Below, piece by piece: positions 45,722-53,631 of a stretch of DNA of 64,000 nt; position 1 is the first letter of the stretch; each line of letters opens with the position of its first letter. The position numbers and the translations under genes are program-made. The stretch is from NCBI GenBank assembly GCA_030652035.1, contig JAUSBJ010000020.1:1-64000 (forward strand), given 5' to 3'. Source of the stretch: Sulfurimicrobium sp. GTDB lineage: Bacteria > Pseudomonadota > Gammaproteobacteria > Burkholderiales > Sulfuricellaceae. A model generated the notes under the pieces. It saw nothing but the letters and a program-made list of their open reading frames with translations. It had not been told where the DNA came from and ran no database searches.

Positions 45722-46350
45722 GGTTTCAATACCTCTTCAATCACCTGATCGATTTCCCGCACCGCCTCGCGGCCACGGGCACCCATTTGATAGACACTCA
45801 CCCCTTCCACCACCGCAGTCCGGAAAGCTGCCCGGCGCCTCACGACACATTTCATGGCCGGCACATCCAGACTGGTCAGCGCCTCGGACATGGCACGCGA
45901 CAGGGCACTGGACGGCTCCGCCTGATTGACCAGCAGCCAGGCCTTGAGTCCGGGGTTGATCTCCCGCGCCTGCCGCACCGCTTCCACCGTCTCTGCGCAG
46001 GCCCACAAGTCGAGGGGCGAAGGCAGCACCGGTATCAACACCGTGTCTACCTGTTGCAATATCCTGCAGGTAATGACCATATCCAGAGAAGGCGGGCAAT
46101 CCACCACCACCCGATGATGCTTCCGGGCGGCACGGGCCACCGTCTCAAGCGGATATTCACCACCAGCCAGCACCTCGGGAAAACCATCTCCGCTGGCCCA
46201 TGCTGCCCAGTGACATAGTGCGCCCTGGGGGTCTACATCCACCAATCCGACGCTGCCTTGCCGTGCCAGACCAGCAGCCAGATTCAGTGCCAGCGTGGAT
46301 TTTCCGCAGCCGCCCTTGAGGTTTGCCAGAGCAATCAGACGGCCAGCCAT
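45718..46350 (-). CDS. mcdA: Carboxysome-positioning ParA-type ATPase McdA
   Basis: A 210-residue ParA/MinD-family ATPase with the deviant Walker A ALANLKGGCGKSTLALNLAA, VGLVDVDPQGA (Walker A') and VVDCPPSL (Walker B). In alpha-carboxysome bacteria McdA coats the nucleoid and, with McdB, spaces carboxysomes along it. Position between acRAF and mcdB inside the cso array excludes chromosome or plasmid partitioning as the main role. Translation is coupled to mcdB. Confidence 0.9.
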   Translation of the reverse strand: MAGRLIALANLKGGCGKSTLALNLAAGLARQGSVGLVDVDPQGALCHWAAWASGDGFPEVLAGGEYPLETVARAARKHHRVVVDCPPSLDMVITCRILQQVDTVLIPVLPSPLDLWACAETVEAVRQAREINPGLKAWLLVNQAEPSSALSRAMSEALTSLDVPAMKCVVRRRAAFRTAVVEGVSVYQMGARGREAVREIDQVIEEVLKP

Positions 46351-46362
46351 CGTCTTGCTCCT

Positions 46363-46641
46363 TCAGCCTGCCGGCTGAGCAGAAACGCTTTCTGCGAGCG
46401 TATCCACCTGCTCGGCGAAGGCATACTGGACAGGTCCAAGCTCCCCTTCCTGCGGCGCAACGCTAACGTTGACATGGGTTTTACCGAAATTAAGATCCGG
46501 GAAATAACCGCTAGTCTCTGAAAGCTGTGTCAAGAGATCGAGAAACAGGCGCGTCTCGGCATAGGCGGAGAAGTCATAACGTCGCTGGATCAATGCCGGT
46601 TTTTTCTGCACTTTCCATTCCTTGGGTGCCTGTTCAGACAT
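46363..46641 (-). CDS. Alpha-carboxysome RubisCO assembly factor acRAF (pterin dehydratase-like)
   Basis: A 92-residue member of the pterin-4a-carbinolamine dehydratase fold found in cso operons and described as the RubisCO assembly factor acRAF. Matching parts are KEWKVQKKPALIQRRYDFS, RLFLDLLTQLSETSGYFPDL and FGKTHVNVSVAP. The dehydratase HxH catalytic motif is not kept, fitting a chaperone-like role and not pterin recycling. It overlaps the ferritin-like gene by eight bases. Confidence 0.88.
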   Translation of the reverse strand: MSEQAPKEWKVQKKPALIQRRYDFSAYAETRLFLDLLTQLSETSGYFPDLNFGKTHVNVSVAPQEGELGPVQYAFAEQVDTLAESVSAQPAG

Positions 46642-47083
46642 TTGATCTCTCCTTCTCCGTCAACTCGTTCAACATGCGCTGGATCTCTTCGTAGTGGCCT
46701 TGTTCGTCAGCCAGCAGCTCGCCAAAGAGTTGGCTGGAAGCCGGATCGCGAAGACGCTCTGCCAGGCGCATGGCTTCGTCATAGAGGTGAATAGCTTCCA
46801 GTTCCAGTTGCGCATCCAAAAGCAGCATCTCGCGCAGACTCCGGCCCGGCCGCACCGCCTTGAGGCGGGTTGCATTAGGCGCCAGGCCCAGCGTCAACAT
46901 GTGACGGATGATCATGCCGGCGTGCCCCAGTTCTTCACTGGCTTCCTTGCGGAAGTAAACGGCTTCATCGTCCAAGCCCCATAACTCGCATAGATGAGCC
47001 TGAGTGAGGTATTGCTGCACCACGCTCATCTCGTGAGTCAGGGCTTCGGTCAGAAAACCGGCCAGACGCGGATTGGCTAGCAT
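46634..47083 (-). CDS. Carboxysome-linked ferritin-like (bacterioferritin-type) protein
   Basis: A 149-residue four-helix protein with ferritin-like metal residues: THEMSVVQQYLTQAHL, RKEASEELGHAGMIIRHM, LEAIHLYDEAMRLAER and ELLADEQGHYEEIQRML, that is Glu and ExxH pairs in each helix pair. Such genes follow csoS1 in many alpha-carboxysome operons; the role is not settled. The ribosome site aaggaggg fixes the start at 47083; the longer frame overlaps csoS1. Confidence 0.87.
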   Translation of the reverse strand: MLANPRLAGFLTEALTHEMSVVQQYLTQAHLCELWGLDDEAVYFRKEASEELGHAGMIIRHMLTLGLAPNATRLKAVRPGRSLREMLLLDAQLELEAIHLYDEAMRLAERLRDPASSQLFGELLADEQGHYEEIQRMLNELTEKERSNV

Positions 47084-47093
47084 CACACCCTCC

Positions 47094-47435
47094 TTAGCTA
47101 CGCTTCGCGACCTCGCCGTCACGACCGCCGCCAGAACCTTGAGGCGTCGCTGGCAGCACGTTCTCTACTTCAGAATGCACACGGGCAATGATGTGTGCCG
47201 CAACCAGACCGTCACCCACACGTTCACAAGCGTCCGCTCCAGCGCGCACCGCAGCGTTCACTGCACCGGTCTCACCGCGCACCATCACCGCCACATAACC
47301 ACCGCCGACAAACTCACGACCCACCAGGCGCACTTCTGCCGCCTTGGTCATGGCGTCTGCTGCTTCAATCGCAGGCACCAGGCCACGTGTTTCAATCATG
47401 CCCAATGCAATACCTGAGATAGCTGCCATTTTCAT
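47094..47435 (-). CDS. csoS1: Carboxysome shell hexamer protein CsoS1, long-tailed copy (CsoS1B-like)
   Basis: A 113-residue BMC-domain protein, last of four csoS1 copies. The core [20 protein letters not shown] and [20 protein letters not shown] is nearly the same as in the others, but a C-terminal tail of about 14 residues (PQGSGGGRDGEVAKRS) is added, as in CsoS1B. It has Ala for Thr in YVAVMV. The ribosome site caaggag gives the start MKMAAIS at 47435. BMC hexamers tile the facets of the shell and carry the metabolite pores. Confidence 0.95.
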   Translation of the reverse strand: MKMAAISGIALGMIETRGLVPAIEAADAMTKAAEVRLVGREFVGGGYVAVMVRGETGAVNAAVRAGADACERVGDGLVAAHIIARVHSEVENVLPATPQGSGGGRDGEVAKRS

Positions 47436-47507
47436 ACTCCTTGCAAAATCATTTGTTGGTTGGTGTCCAGCGCCGCACACACGACGCGCACCAGATCAAG
47501 CATCCGC

Positions 47508-47792
47508 TTACTTGGACAGGATGCCTTCAACTTCAGAGTGAACGCGGGCGATGATGTGCGCTGCGACCAGACCGTCGCCTACACGCTCACAAGCATCCGC
47601 ACCGGCGCGCACTGCTGCGTTCACCGCGCCGGTTTCACCGCGCACCATCACCGTGACATAACCGCCACCGACGAACTCACGGCCTACCAGACGCACTTCT
47701 GCCGCCTTGGTCATGGCATCAGCCGCTTCAATCGCCGGCACCAGGCCACGCGTCTCGATCATGCCCAATGCAATTCCAGTAATTTCACTCAT
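47508..47792 (-). CDS. csoS1: Carboxysome shell hexamer protein CsoS1, third copy
   Basis: A 94-residue BMC-domain protein ([15 protein letters not shown] start, [10 protein letters not shown] end). I start it at 47792 because aaggag is six bases upstream of that ATG; two earlier in-frame ATGs overlap the ribosome site. The core is almost identical to the other copies. It forms hexamers of the shell facet. Confidence 0.95.
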   Translation of the reverse strand: MSEITGIALGMIETRGLVPAIEAADAMTKAAEVRLVGREFVGGGYVTVMVRGETGAVNAAVRAGADACERVGDGLVAAHIIARVHSEVEGILSK

Positions 47793-47864
47793 TTCCATCT
47801 CCTTGCTCATCAAGATTCATGGCGCGACGAAGAGCCGCCGTCACCGATTTATTACGCTTTATGT

Positions 47865-48155
47865 TTATTCAGCCTTGGGCAGAATGTTTTCAACTTCCGA
47901 GTGCACGCGGGCGATGATGTGTGCTGCCACCAAGCCGTCGCCAACGCGTTCACACGCATCGGAACCAGCGCGCACTGCTGCGTTCACCGCGCCAGTCTCG
48001 CCACGCACCATCACAGTGACATAACCACCGCCAACAAACTCGCGTCCGATCAGGCGAACTTCCGCCGCTTTGGTCATGGCATCAGCTGCTTCAATCGCCG
48101 GTACCAAACCACGGGTTTCAATCATGCCCAATGCAATTCCAGTTACACTTGCCAT
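47865..48155 (-). CDS. csoS1: Carboxysome shell hexamer protein CsoS1, second copy
   Basis: A 96-residue BMC-domain protein ([15 protein letters not shown] start, HSEVENILPKAE end). It differs from its neighbours by Ile in RLIGREF and Ser in RAGSDACERVG, so it is a distinct allele and not a perfect duplicate. A good ribosome site (aaggagt) precedes the ATG. Confidence 0.96.
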   Translation of the reverse strand: MASVTGIALGMIETRGLVPAIEAADAMTKAAEVRLIGREFVGGGYVTVMVRGETGAVNAAVRAGSDACERVGDGLVAAHIIARVHSEVENILPKAE

Positions 48156-48205
48156 TTTTAGTACTCCTTGCTTAATACAGTTAATAGGTTGAATTTAAAA
48201 CTTTA

Positions 48206-48502
48206 TTACACCGCAGAACCGCCAGACAGGATGCCTTCCACTTCGCTGTGAACACGCGCGATGATGTGCGCTGCCACCAGTCCATCACCAACACGTTCGC
48301 AAGCATCGGCTCCGGCGCGAACTGCTGCGTTCACCGCACCGGTCTCGCCGCGCACCATCACGGTGACATAACCGCCACCGACGAACTCACGGCCTACCAG
48401 GCGAACTTCCGCCGCTTTGGTCATGGCATCGGCTGCTTCAATCGCCGGCACCAAGCCGCGGGTTTCAATCATGCCCAATGCAATTCCATGTACGTTTGCC
48501 AT
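48206..48502 (-). CDS. csoS1: Carboxysome shell hexamer protein CsoS1, first copy
   Basis: A 98-residue BMC-domain protein ([15 protein letters not shown] start, [14 protein letters not shown] end), first of the csoS1 set after csoS4B. It has the same pore-side motif region [20 protein letters not shown] as the others and a ribosome site aaggagt. Multiple CsoS1 paralogues usually mix in the shell and tune its permeability. Confidence 0.96.
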   Translation of the reverse strand: MANVHGIALGMIETRGLVPAIEAADAMTKAAEVRLVGREFVGGGYVTVMVRGETGAVNAAVRAGADACERVGDGLVAAHIIARVHSEVEGILSGGSAV

Positions 48503-48552
48503 ATTCAGAACTCCTTTTGAGTTAATAAACCTGCGTTAAAAATTGCAACTTG

Positions 48553-48819
48553 CTACTTTTCAGCCTGGGTGTCTTCAGCATCCCATTGGTCGATAATGCC
48601 GGCGATAGTCAGGTCCGTAAGCACCTTGACATCCCCCGCGGCGTACCGGGCGGCGGAACCGCTCACGGTGAAGACCCACTTGCCCGGCGGCACACCCACC
48701 GGATCACAGGCCACGCTCAGTGCGCCCTTCGCATCCACCAGGACGCGCAAGGACATGTTCTTCAACCCCGGCGCGCGCTGCGTTGCCACCAGATCAGATT
48801 CCACGCGCATGATTTCCAT
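48553..48819 (-). CDS. csoS4B: Carboxysome shell vertex protein CsoS4B
   Basis: An 88-residue BMV (EutN/CcmL/CsoS4) pentamer subunit: MRVESDLVATQRAPGL, VGVPPGKWVFTVSGSAARYA and LTDLTIAGIIDQWD. Pentamers close the twelve vertices of the icosahedral shell. It begins one base after the csoS4A stop, so the pair is translationally coupled. Confidence 0.95.
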   Translation of the reverse strand: MEIMRVESDLVATQRAPGLKNMSLRVLVDAKGALSVACDPVGVPPGKWVFTVSGSAARYAAGDVKVLTDLTIAGIIDQWDAEDTQAEK

Positions 48820-48820
48820 A

Positions 48821-49072
48821 TCACTCTGACTTCCAGTGGTCGATGATGCCGACGATGGTCAGATCCGACGGATATTCCTTGCTGCCAGCCGCCTCGCGTG
48901 CCGCCGACGATCCCACGCAGATAACCCAGTCGCCGGGAATGCAGCCGATCGCATCGACCGCCACCTGGCGCGCCCCGCCCGCTTTTTCGCGCACCACCAG
49001 CAGGGGCCGGTGGCCGAGATCTGGGATGCGGTTGGAAGACACCAGCGTCTTTTCCACTTGCATGATTTTCAT
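48821..49072 (-). CDS. csoS4A: Carboxysome shell vertex protein CsoS4A
   Basis: An 83-residue BMV pentamer subunit: MQVEKTLVSSNRIPDLGHRP, IGCIPGDWVICVGSSAAREA and PSDLTIVGIIDHW. It overlaps the csoSCA stop by one base (TAATG). Order csoSCA-csoS4A-csoS4B is the standard one in alpha-carboxysome operons. Confidence 0.96.
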   Translation of the reverse strand: MKIMQVEKTLVSSNRIPDLGHRPLLVVREKAGGARQVAVDAIGCIPGDWVICVGSSAAREAAGSKEYPSDLTIVGIIDHWKSE

Positions 49073-50607
49073 TAATTCACCTCCTCGATAGGGCTGCCAA
49101 TTGGCACATCCTGAACCGTGAGGTGGCAGAACAGCATCCCCTGGGCATGTAGTTGCGCATAGCGCGCCTGGATCGCATCGCGCACCCGACGGGCCTTCTC
49201 CTCCGAACGCTCACGCGAACCCGGAACCCGGGCGTCGTAGCGGTAGCGGATAACGACCGGCACGGGCAGGCCATGCTTCACATTGAGGCCCTTGAATATC
49301 TTGATGCCCACATCCATATCCGCCACGCCTTCTTCCAGGGTGTGCAGATGCGCGTAATAGGCCAGATTGCGTATCTGCATTTCCTCGAAGCCGTCGCCGA
49401 CGCTGATGTAGCGCTCGGCATGGCCGATGTCCGGATGGCGCCCGCCATACAGATCGACCACATATTCGATCTGCGACAGGTTGTTGATCAGCAGATTGGC
49501 AATCAGGCGGCGCATGCCTTCGTGCGGCTCCCCCTGTCCTTGCCCCCAGACGCTGGCCTGACTCGCGCCGCGTATCGCCTCATACACCGCCAGCCGAGCA
49601 TCATCGGCGGAAAGATTCAGGGTGTCCGCATAAATCTGGGCGTTATCCACAAAGCGGTGCGCCGAAAGATCGCCGTTGGCATCCGGCACGTGCACCTTGA
49701 TTGCGTCGGTATCCGTGTCCACGCCGATCAGCAGAATGTCGGTGCTGGCGCCGCAGCAGAACGAATTTTCAATCGCCTGACGGAACTGCATCAGACGCTC
49801 CAGGGCGGCATCGATGGCCACGTGTTCGTTGCTGCCGTGAGCTGCGCAACCCTCATGGCAGGGATCGGATGAACTGGTATGGTAGACCGCCACCTTGAGG
49901 TAACGCGTATTCGCATCCGCCGTGGTCGGCACGCCCTCGCGGTAGCGGCGCAACTCGGTCGAAACCCAGTGGCGCACATCGGTCTCCACATCGAACAGCG
50001 CACCGGCATAGGCCTTGCGCCGGGTCAGGGAAGTCAGCGGCAAACGCAGGATGTAGCGCATCAATCCCTTGAGGCGGCCATCCGCGCAAGGACTGATATC
50101 AACCGCATGGAAGCCGCAATCGAGGAAGAAATTGCTGACATCCTGCACGGATTCCACCTGGTCTTTCAGATCCTTTGCAAACTTGGTCGACAAGTCATTC
50201 TGTGCGACAAAAGCGCAATACGCATACAGGGCCTTCAAATCGAGGCCGGATACCCAGGCATCGTCAAGAATACCTTCCGGCAAACGATGGCCGAGGCATT
50301 CCAGGGCCAGGGTCTGAGCACGCTCGATGAAACCCGCGTCGTGCTGCATGCCGGCAATCGCCTTCAGGGTCGGCACGATGGCCTCGAAGCGCCCCTTGGC
50401 GGATTCCTCGCAGCATGCCAGGCGGGCATTTGCTCTCAGGTCTGCCAGCAGATGCCGGCCGCCCTGCACCGGCATCCGTGCGCACGAACCACGACCCTGC
50501 TGGTCAGCCATCTTCATGGCCAAACCATTGGGTGCCGTGCTCGCGCTGGGGCGGCGGACATTGCCGGCCGAGCGGGCGCGCAGCGCATAAGCATTGCGTG
50601 TATTCAT
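49072..50607 (-). CDS. csoSCA: Carboxysomal carbonic anhydrase CsoSCA (CsoS3)
   Basis: Turns bicarbonate into CO2 inside the shell. The 511-residue protein is a divergent beta-class enzyme with N-terminal, catalytic and defective-repeat C-terminal domains. The zinc and Asp-Arg dyad motif is SPCADGRLKG (Cys174, Asp176, Arg178), with a later His-containing AAHGSNEH (257-262) and Cys284/285 (NSFCCGAST) as remaining ligand candidates. The N-terminal 60 residues are Arg-rich and low complexity, the part known in other species to bind RubisCO. It follows csoS2 after 14 bases. Confidence 0.96.
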   Translation of the reverse strand: MNTRNAYALRARSAGNVRRPSASTAPNGLAMKMADQQGRGSCARMPVQGGRHLLADLRANARLACCEESAKGRFEAIVPTLKAIAGMQHDAGFIERAQTLALECLGHRLPEGILDDAWVSGLDLKALYAYCAFVAQNDLSTKFAKDLKDQVESVQDVSNFFLDCGFHAVDISPCADGRLKGLMRYILRLPLTSLTRRKAYAGALFDVETDVRHWVSTELRRYREGVPTTADANTRYLKVAVYHTSSSDPCHEGCAAHGSNEHVAIDAALERLMQFRQAIENSFCCGASTDILLIGVDTDTDAIKVHVPDANGDLSAHRFVDNAQIYADTLNLSADDARLAVYEAIRGASQASVWGQGQGEPHEGMRRLIANLLINNLSQIEYVVDLYGGRHPDIGHAERYISVGDGFEEMQIRNLAYYAHLHTLEEGVADMDVGIKIFKGLNVKHGLPVPVVIRYRYDARVPGSRERSEEKARRVRDAIQARYAQLHAQGMLFCHLTVQDVPIGSPIEEVN

Positions 50608-50621
50608 CGCTTTATGCCCCC

Positions 50622-53159
50622 TTAGCCACGCGCACCGCCGGAGACGGTCACCATCGCACCCTTGCCGCCATTACCGCTACTGCCGGTAACCTTGGCTGGA
50701 GGAGGTGCTTCTGGACGCTCGCGTTCCTTGTTGGACCAGGCATTCTGAGCCCACTGAGTCTGACGCGGCTCGCCGCGCATGGTCGGGTTACGGCCTTGCG
50801 CCCAATGCCCCTCGGTCCCGGTCACACGGCCACTGCGTGCCCAGTCGTCACCGGTAATGCGCATTCCGTCAGCGCGACCTTCACCAGTGATGCGTGGAGC
50901 AACAGCCACTTCAACCACTTGCGTTGCTGCCTGCTGATAGACTGCTGCATCGTCGCGATAGCGAAACTCAGGCGTACCCGACACCAGGCCGGAGCCCATA
51001 TTCACGGGGCCAGTGATACGTCCGGCTGAGCCATAGGCATTGCCGGTGATACGCTCGCGCTCGCCTTGTACGGAGCGTGCCGGCGAGACGATACTAAAGT
51101 CTTCCGGACGCGGCTGCTCTGGCTGAATCATCCGTTGTGGATATGGCATCGGCTGATCGGCAGGCGCCATGAAGCGAGGCTGCCTTCTTGCCATCGCGGG
51201 CCGGGCCAATTCCATTGCCGCTTTTGGCTTTCCGTCACAACCACAACCACAGCCGCACACTTTGCCTATCTGCTCCTGCCCCGCATAGGGCGTTCCGCTG
51301 ATCGGCAGGCTGCTGCCTGGCTCGTTGCCGGTTACCTTGCCGGAGCGACCCAGCATGGTGCCGGACACAGGAAGTCCATGACTGCTCTGGCTGATGCCCA
51401 CTTTGGCGGCTGCGGGCGCCGGGGTGCCTGGGCAGTACGCTTGGTACTGCTCCTGACCGTAATACTCGGTCCCGGTGACGGGCTGGCACCCACCGTGCTC
51501 GTCACCGGTTAACTTTGGGCTGTGGTCAATCCGGCTTCCGGTCAGCGAGCGTCCAGCCAGGGTATGCATCACCCCGACTTTTTCCGCGCCGCCGCCACAC
51601 AGGCTGGGCTGCCCATACTGCGATCCTGTCACGCGCTGGCAGGAACCGGGTTCGTTACCGGTCACCTTCTGAGTGCGATCCACCAGGTTGCCGGTAATGC
51701 GCTGGCCACCCTGGCTCGAATCCTCGCCGATCTTGGCAGGCGCCGGTTCAGGGCGGCTCTGGCAGATCGACTGGAACTGTTCGTTGGACAAATATTCCGT
51801 TCCGGAAATAGCGCGGCAGGAACCCGCCTCGTCACCGGTCACCTTCACCGAACGACCGACTTCCGTGCCGGATACCGGACGACCGGCAAAAGTATGCGTC
51901 AGCGCAACCTTGCTTGGGCCGTTGATGGTCAAACGTGCCACACCCGCGTCGGCATACTGCGAGCCGGTAATCGTGCGTGTCGCGCCGGCTTCTGTGCCGG
52001 TGGTGCGATTGGCGCGCGTTTCGTCGGTGCCGCTGATGACGGTGCCACGACGCTCGGTGACGCCGACGCTGACTTTTTCAGGCCGCGCCAGCAAACCCTT
52101 GCCCTGGCAAAATTCGCCAAACTGCTCACTGCCCAGGTATTCGGTTCCAGTGACTGGACGGCAACTGCCGGGTTCATCGCCGGTCACCTTGGCAGAACGG
52201 CCAACTTCGGTGCCAGAAACCCACTGACCACGACTGGTCGCGCTCATGCCGACCTTGGCTGCGGCGGGTACCGGGCGTGATTCGCAAAAGCTTTCGAACT
52301 GCTCGGCGCTGATATATTCAGTGCCGGTAATGGTGCGGCAGGTGCCAGGCTCGTTGCCTGTCACTTTGGATGCGCGCTCTACCCGTGTGCCCGTTACGGA
52401 CTGGCCGGACAGTGTGGTGGTCGCCTCGACCTTCGGCGGGGCGCCGGCATCCGGGCGCTGACGTCCGCTCGGACGGCTGACCGGCGCATTACCACGGCCG
52501 TTCTGGCACAATTCGGCACGGCGCTGGCGAGCTGCATCACGCCCCTGGACCAGAGCCGACCCGTTGCCATTGCGGCGCGCAGCAGCCGAAACACCGCTGC
52601 CGGGCTTGCGCGGCATCGCGCTCTTGCCCTGCGTCGAGAGTGCCTGACGACGCATACGGCACAGATCCCGCACGCTGGTCTCTGCGCTGCTCAGGGCTTC
52701 GGATGGCGTTTGCTCAACAACGGAGCAAATGCTGTCAAGTGTCGACTCGACATCTGACGTGCTGGCCGCACTTTCATAACTGGCTGGTTCATTAATTTCT
52801 GAAGAAACGTATGTGGACGCAGGAGCAACAGCCTTCACAGGCGCAGAAACTTTCGACGCGCTGCTGGACCCCACGCCATTCTTGCCACCTGACGCCAACA
52901 TGGCGCGGCGGGCACGCGAGAAATCACGGCCACTGACCGCGCTGCCAGCAGAAACGGCACTGGCTGTCACGGCCGGAATAGTATTGACTGTTGCGGCCGG
53001 AGTGGTGCTGGCTATCGCGGCCGGAGTCGGCTTGACGCGTGCTGCAACTGCGCCGTTCTTTTTCGGTATGGCACTGCCACCGTTTTGCGATATTGCGCGG
53101 CGCCTTGCCAACGCAACTTCTTTGCCACTCATAGCCGGTGTTGCCCTGGACTCAGACAT
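50622..53159 (-). CDS. csoS2: Carboxysome scaffold protein CsoS2
   Basis: An 845-residue disordered repeat protein that links RubisCO to the shell. I count four N-terminal RubisCO-binding repeats (EVALARRRAISQNG, DFSRARRAMLASGG, DLCRMRRQALSTQG, DAARQRRAELCQNG), seven middle repeats of VSGTxVGRxxKVTGDExGSC type ending in GTEYxxxEQF, and a C-terminal shell-binding region (RITGNAYGSAGRITGP, RITGDDWARSGRVTG) with the conserved end SGGARG. At the middle/C boundary is an unusual run CGCGCGCDG. In some species a frameshift gives a short form; I saw no convincing slippery site. A hairpin lies before the gene. Confidence 0.97.
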   Translation of the reverse strand: MSESRATPAMSGKEVALARRRAISQNGGSAIPKKNGAVAARVKPTPAAIASTTPAATVNTIPAVTASAVSAGSAVSGRDFSRARRAMLASGGKNGVGSSSASKVSAPVKAVAPASTYVSSEINEPASYESAASTSDVESTLDSICSVVEQTPSEALSSAETSVRDLCRMRRQALSTQGKSAMPRKPGSGVSAAARRNGNGSALVQGRDAARQRRAELCQNGRGNAPVSRPSGRQRPDAGAPPKVEATTTLSGQSVTGTRVERASKVTGNEPGTCRTITGTEYISAEQFESFCESRPVPAAAKVGMSATSRGQWVSGTEVGRSAKVTGDEPGSCRPVTGTEYLGSEQFGEFCQGKGLLARPEKVSVGVTERRGTVISGTDETRANRTTGTEAGATRTITGSQYADAGVARLTINGPSKVALTHTFAGRPVSGTEVGRSVKVTGDEAGSCRAISGTEYLSNEQFQSICQSRPEPAPAKIGEDSSQGGQRITGNLVDRTQKVTGNEPGSCQRVTGSQYGQPSLCGGGAEKVGVMHTLAGRSLTGSRIDHSPKLTGDEHGGCQPVTGTEYYGQEQYQAYCPGTPAPAAAKVGISQSSHGLPVSGTMLGRSGKVTGNEPGSSLPISGTPYAGQEQIGKVCGCGCGCDGKPKAAMELARPAMARRQPRFMAPADQPMPYPQRMIQPEQPRPEDFSIVSPARSVQGERERITGNAYGSAGRITGPVNMGSGLVSGTPEFRYRDDAAVYQQAATQVVEVAVAPRITGEGRADGMRITGDDWARSGRVTGTEGHWAQGRNPTMRGEPRQTQWAQNAWSNKERERPEAPPPAKVTGSSGNGGKGAMVTVSGGARG

Positions 53160-53190
53160 AACCGATCTCCCATATTCGAATAAGGGGTTT

Positions 53191-53215
53191 AAAAACCGCC
53201 GGCCTTGGCCGGCGG
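53191..53215 (-). terminator. Hairpin and T run between cbbS and csoS2 (attenuator)
   Basis: On the minus strand ccgccggcc and ggccggcgg form a perfect nine-pair GC stem with a two-base loop, followed by five T. It meets the form of an intrinsic terminator, 24 bases after cbbS and 31 before csoS2. It probably stops part of the transcripts so that RubisCO is made in excess over shell proteins; mRNA stabilisation is another option. Confidence 0.75.
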
Positions 53216-53238
53216 CAGCACTACTGATGAATCAAAAA

Positions 53239-53571
53239 TCAACGTCCGCGATGCACGACAAACGACATACCCTGACTCTGGGCGTAGTTGTCGTAGCCGA
53301 TCAGGCGCACGTGGTTGTTCGGATGCTCGCGGTGGCAAGCTTCGATCTCTGCCAGGATGCGATCGACAGACTGCTCGCCGAACATGGGGAGCTTCCACAT
53401 GTACCAGTAGTAGTTGAAGGCACGGCTCGGTTCTACATGCTCGATTGCCGGGTTCCAGCCCTGGTTGACAATGTGGGTGATCTGGGCCCGGGTCCGCTCT
53501 GCATTGAATTCAGGCAGATAGGAAAAGGTTTCGTACTTAGGTGTGGATTTAAAATCCTGCATTTCAGCCAT
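53239..53571 (-). CDS. cbbS: RubisCO small subunit, form IA
   Basis: A 110-residue small subunit with [76 protein letters not shown] and QSQGMSF, all standard form IA sequence. It caps the L8 core. It follows cbbL by 60 bases that contain a hairpin. Confidence 0.97.
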   Translation of the reverse strand: MAEMQDFKSTPKYETFSYLPEFNAERTRAQITHIVNQGWNPAIEHVEPSRAFNYYWYMWKLPMFGEQSVDRILAEIEACHREHPNNHVRLIGYDNYAQSQGMSFVVHRGR

Positions 53572-53594
53572 GATGGTTTCCTTTTTTCAAAGCC

Positions 53595-53615
53595 GCCCTT
53601 CGCATTGCGAAGGGC
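53595..53615 (-). other. Hairpin between cbbL and cbbS
   Basis: Perfect nine-base arms gcccttcgc/gcgaagggc around a three-base loop, without an immediate T run. It lies just after the cbbL stop and could stabilise the cbbL message or shape the large/small subunit ratio. Confidence 0.5.
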
Positions 53616-53631
53616 GAAGTCGTGGAGATGG

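Noticed and set aside
45718-46350. Chromosome or plasmid partition ParA
   Set aside because: No parB or parS-like sites; the overlap with the small Trp-ended protein and the cso context favour McdA.
47094-48502. CRISPR-like regularity in the region of four similar segments
   Set aside because: Units are about 300 bases and coding, without short direct repeats and spacers; no CRISPR array or cas gene is in the window.
47094-48520. Long plus-strand frames opposite the csoS1 genes, seemingly a repeated His-rich protein family
   Set aside because: They are antisense images of the conserved BMC coding sequence; similarity among them only reflects the csoS1 duplication.
50622-53159. Programmed frameshift site in csoS2
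   Set aside because: I looked at the middle/C boundary for a slippery heptamer followed by structure and found none I could defend; the single full-length frame is intact.
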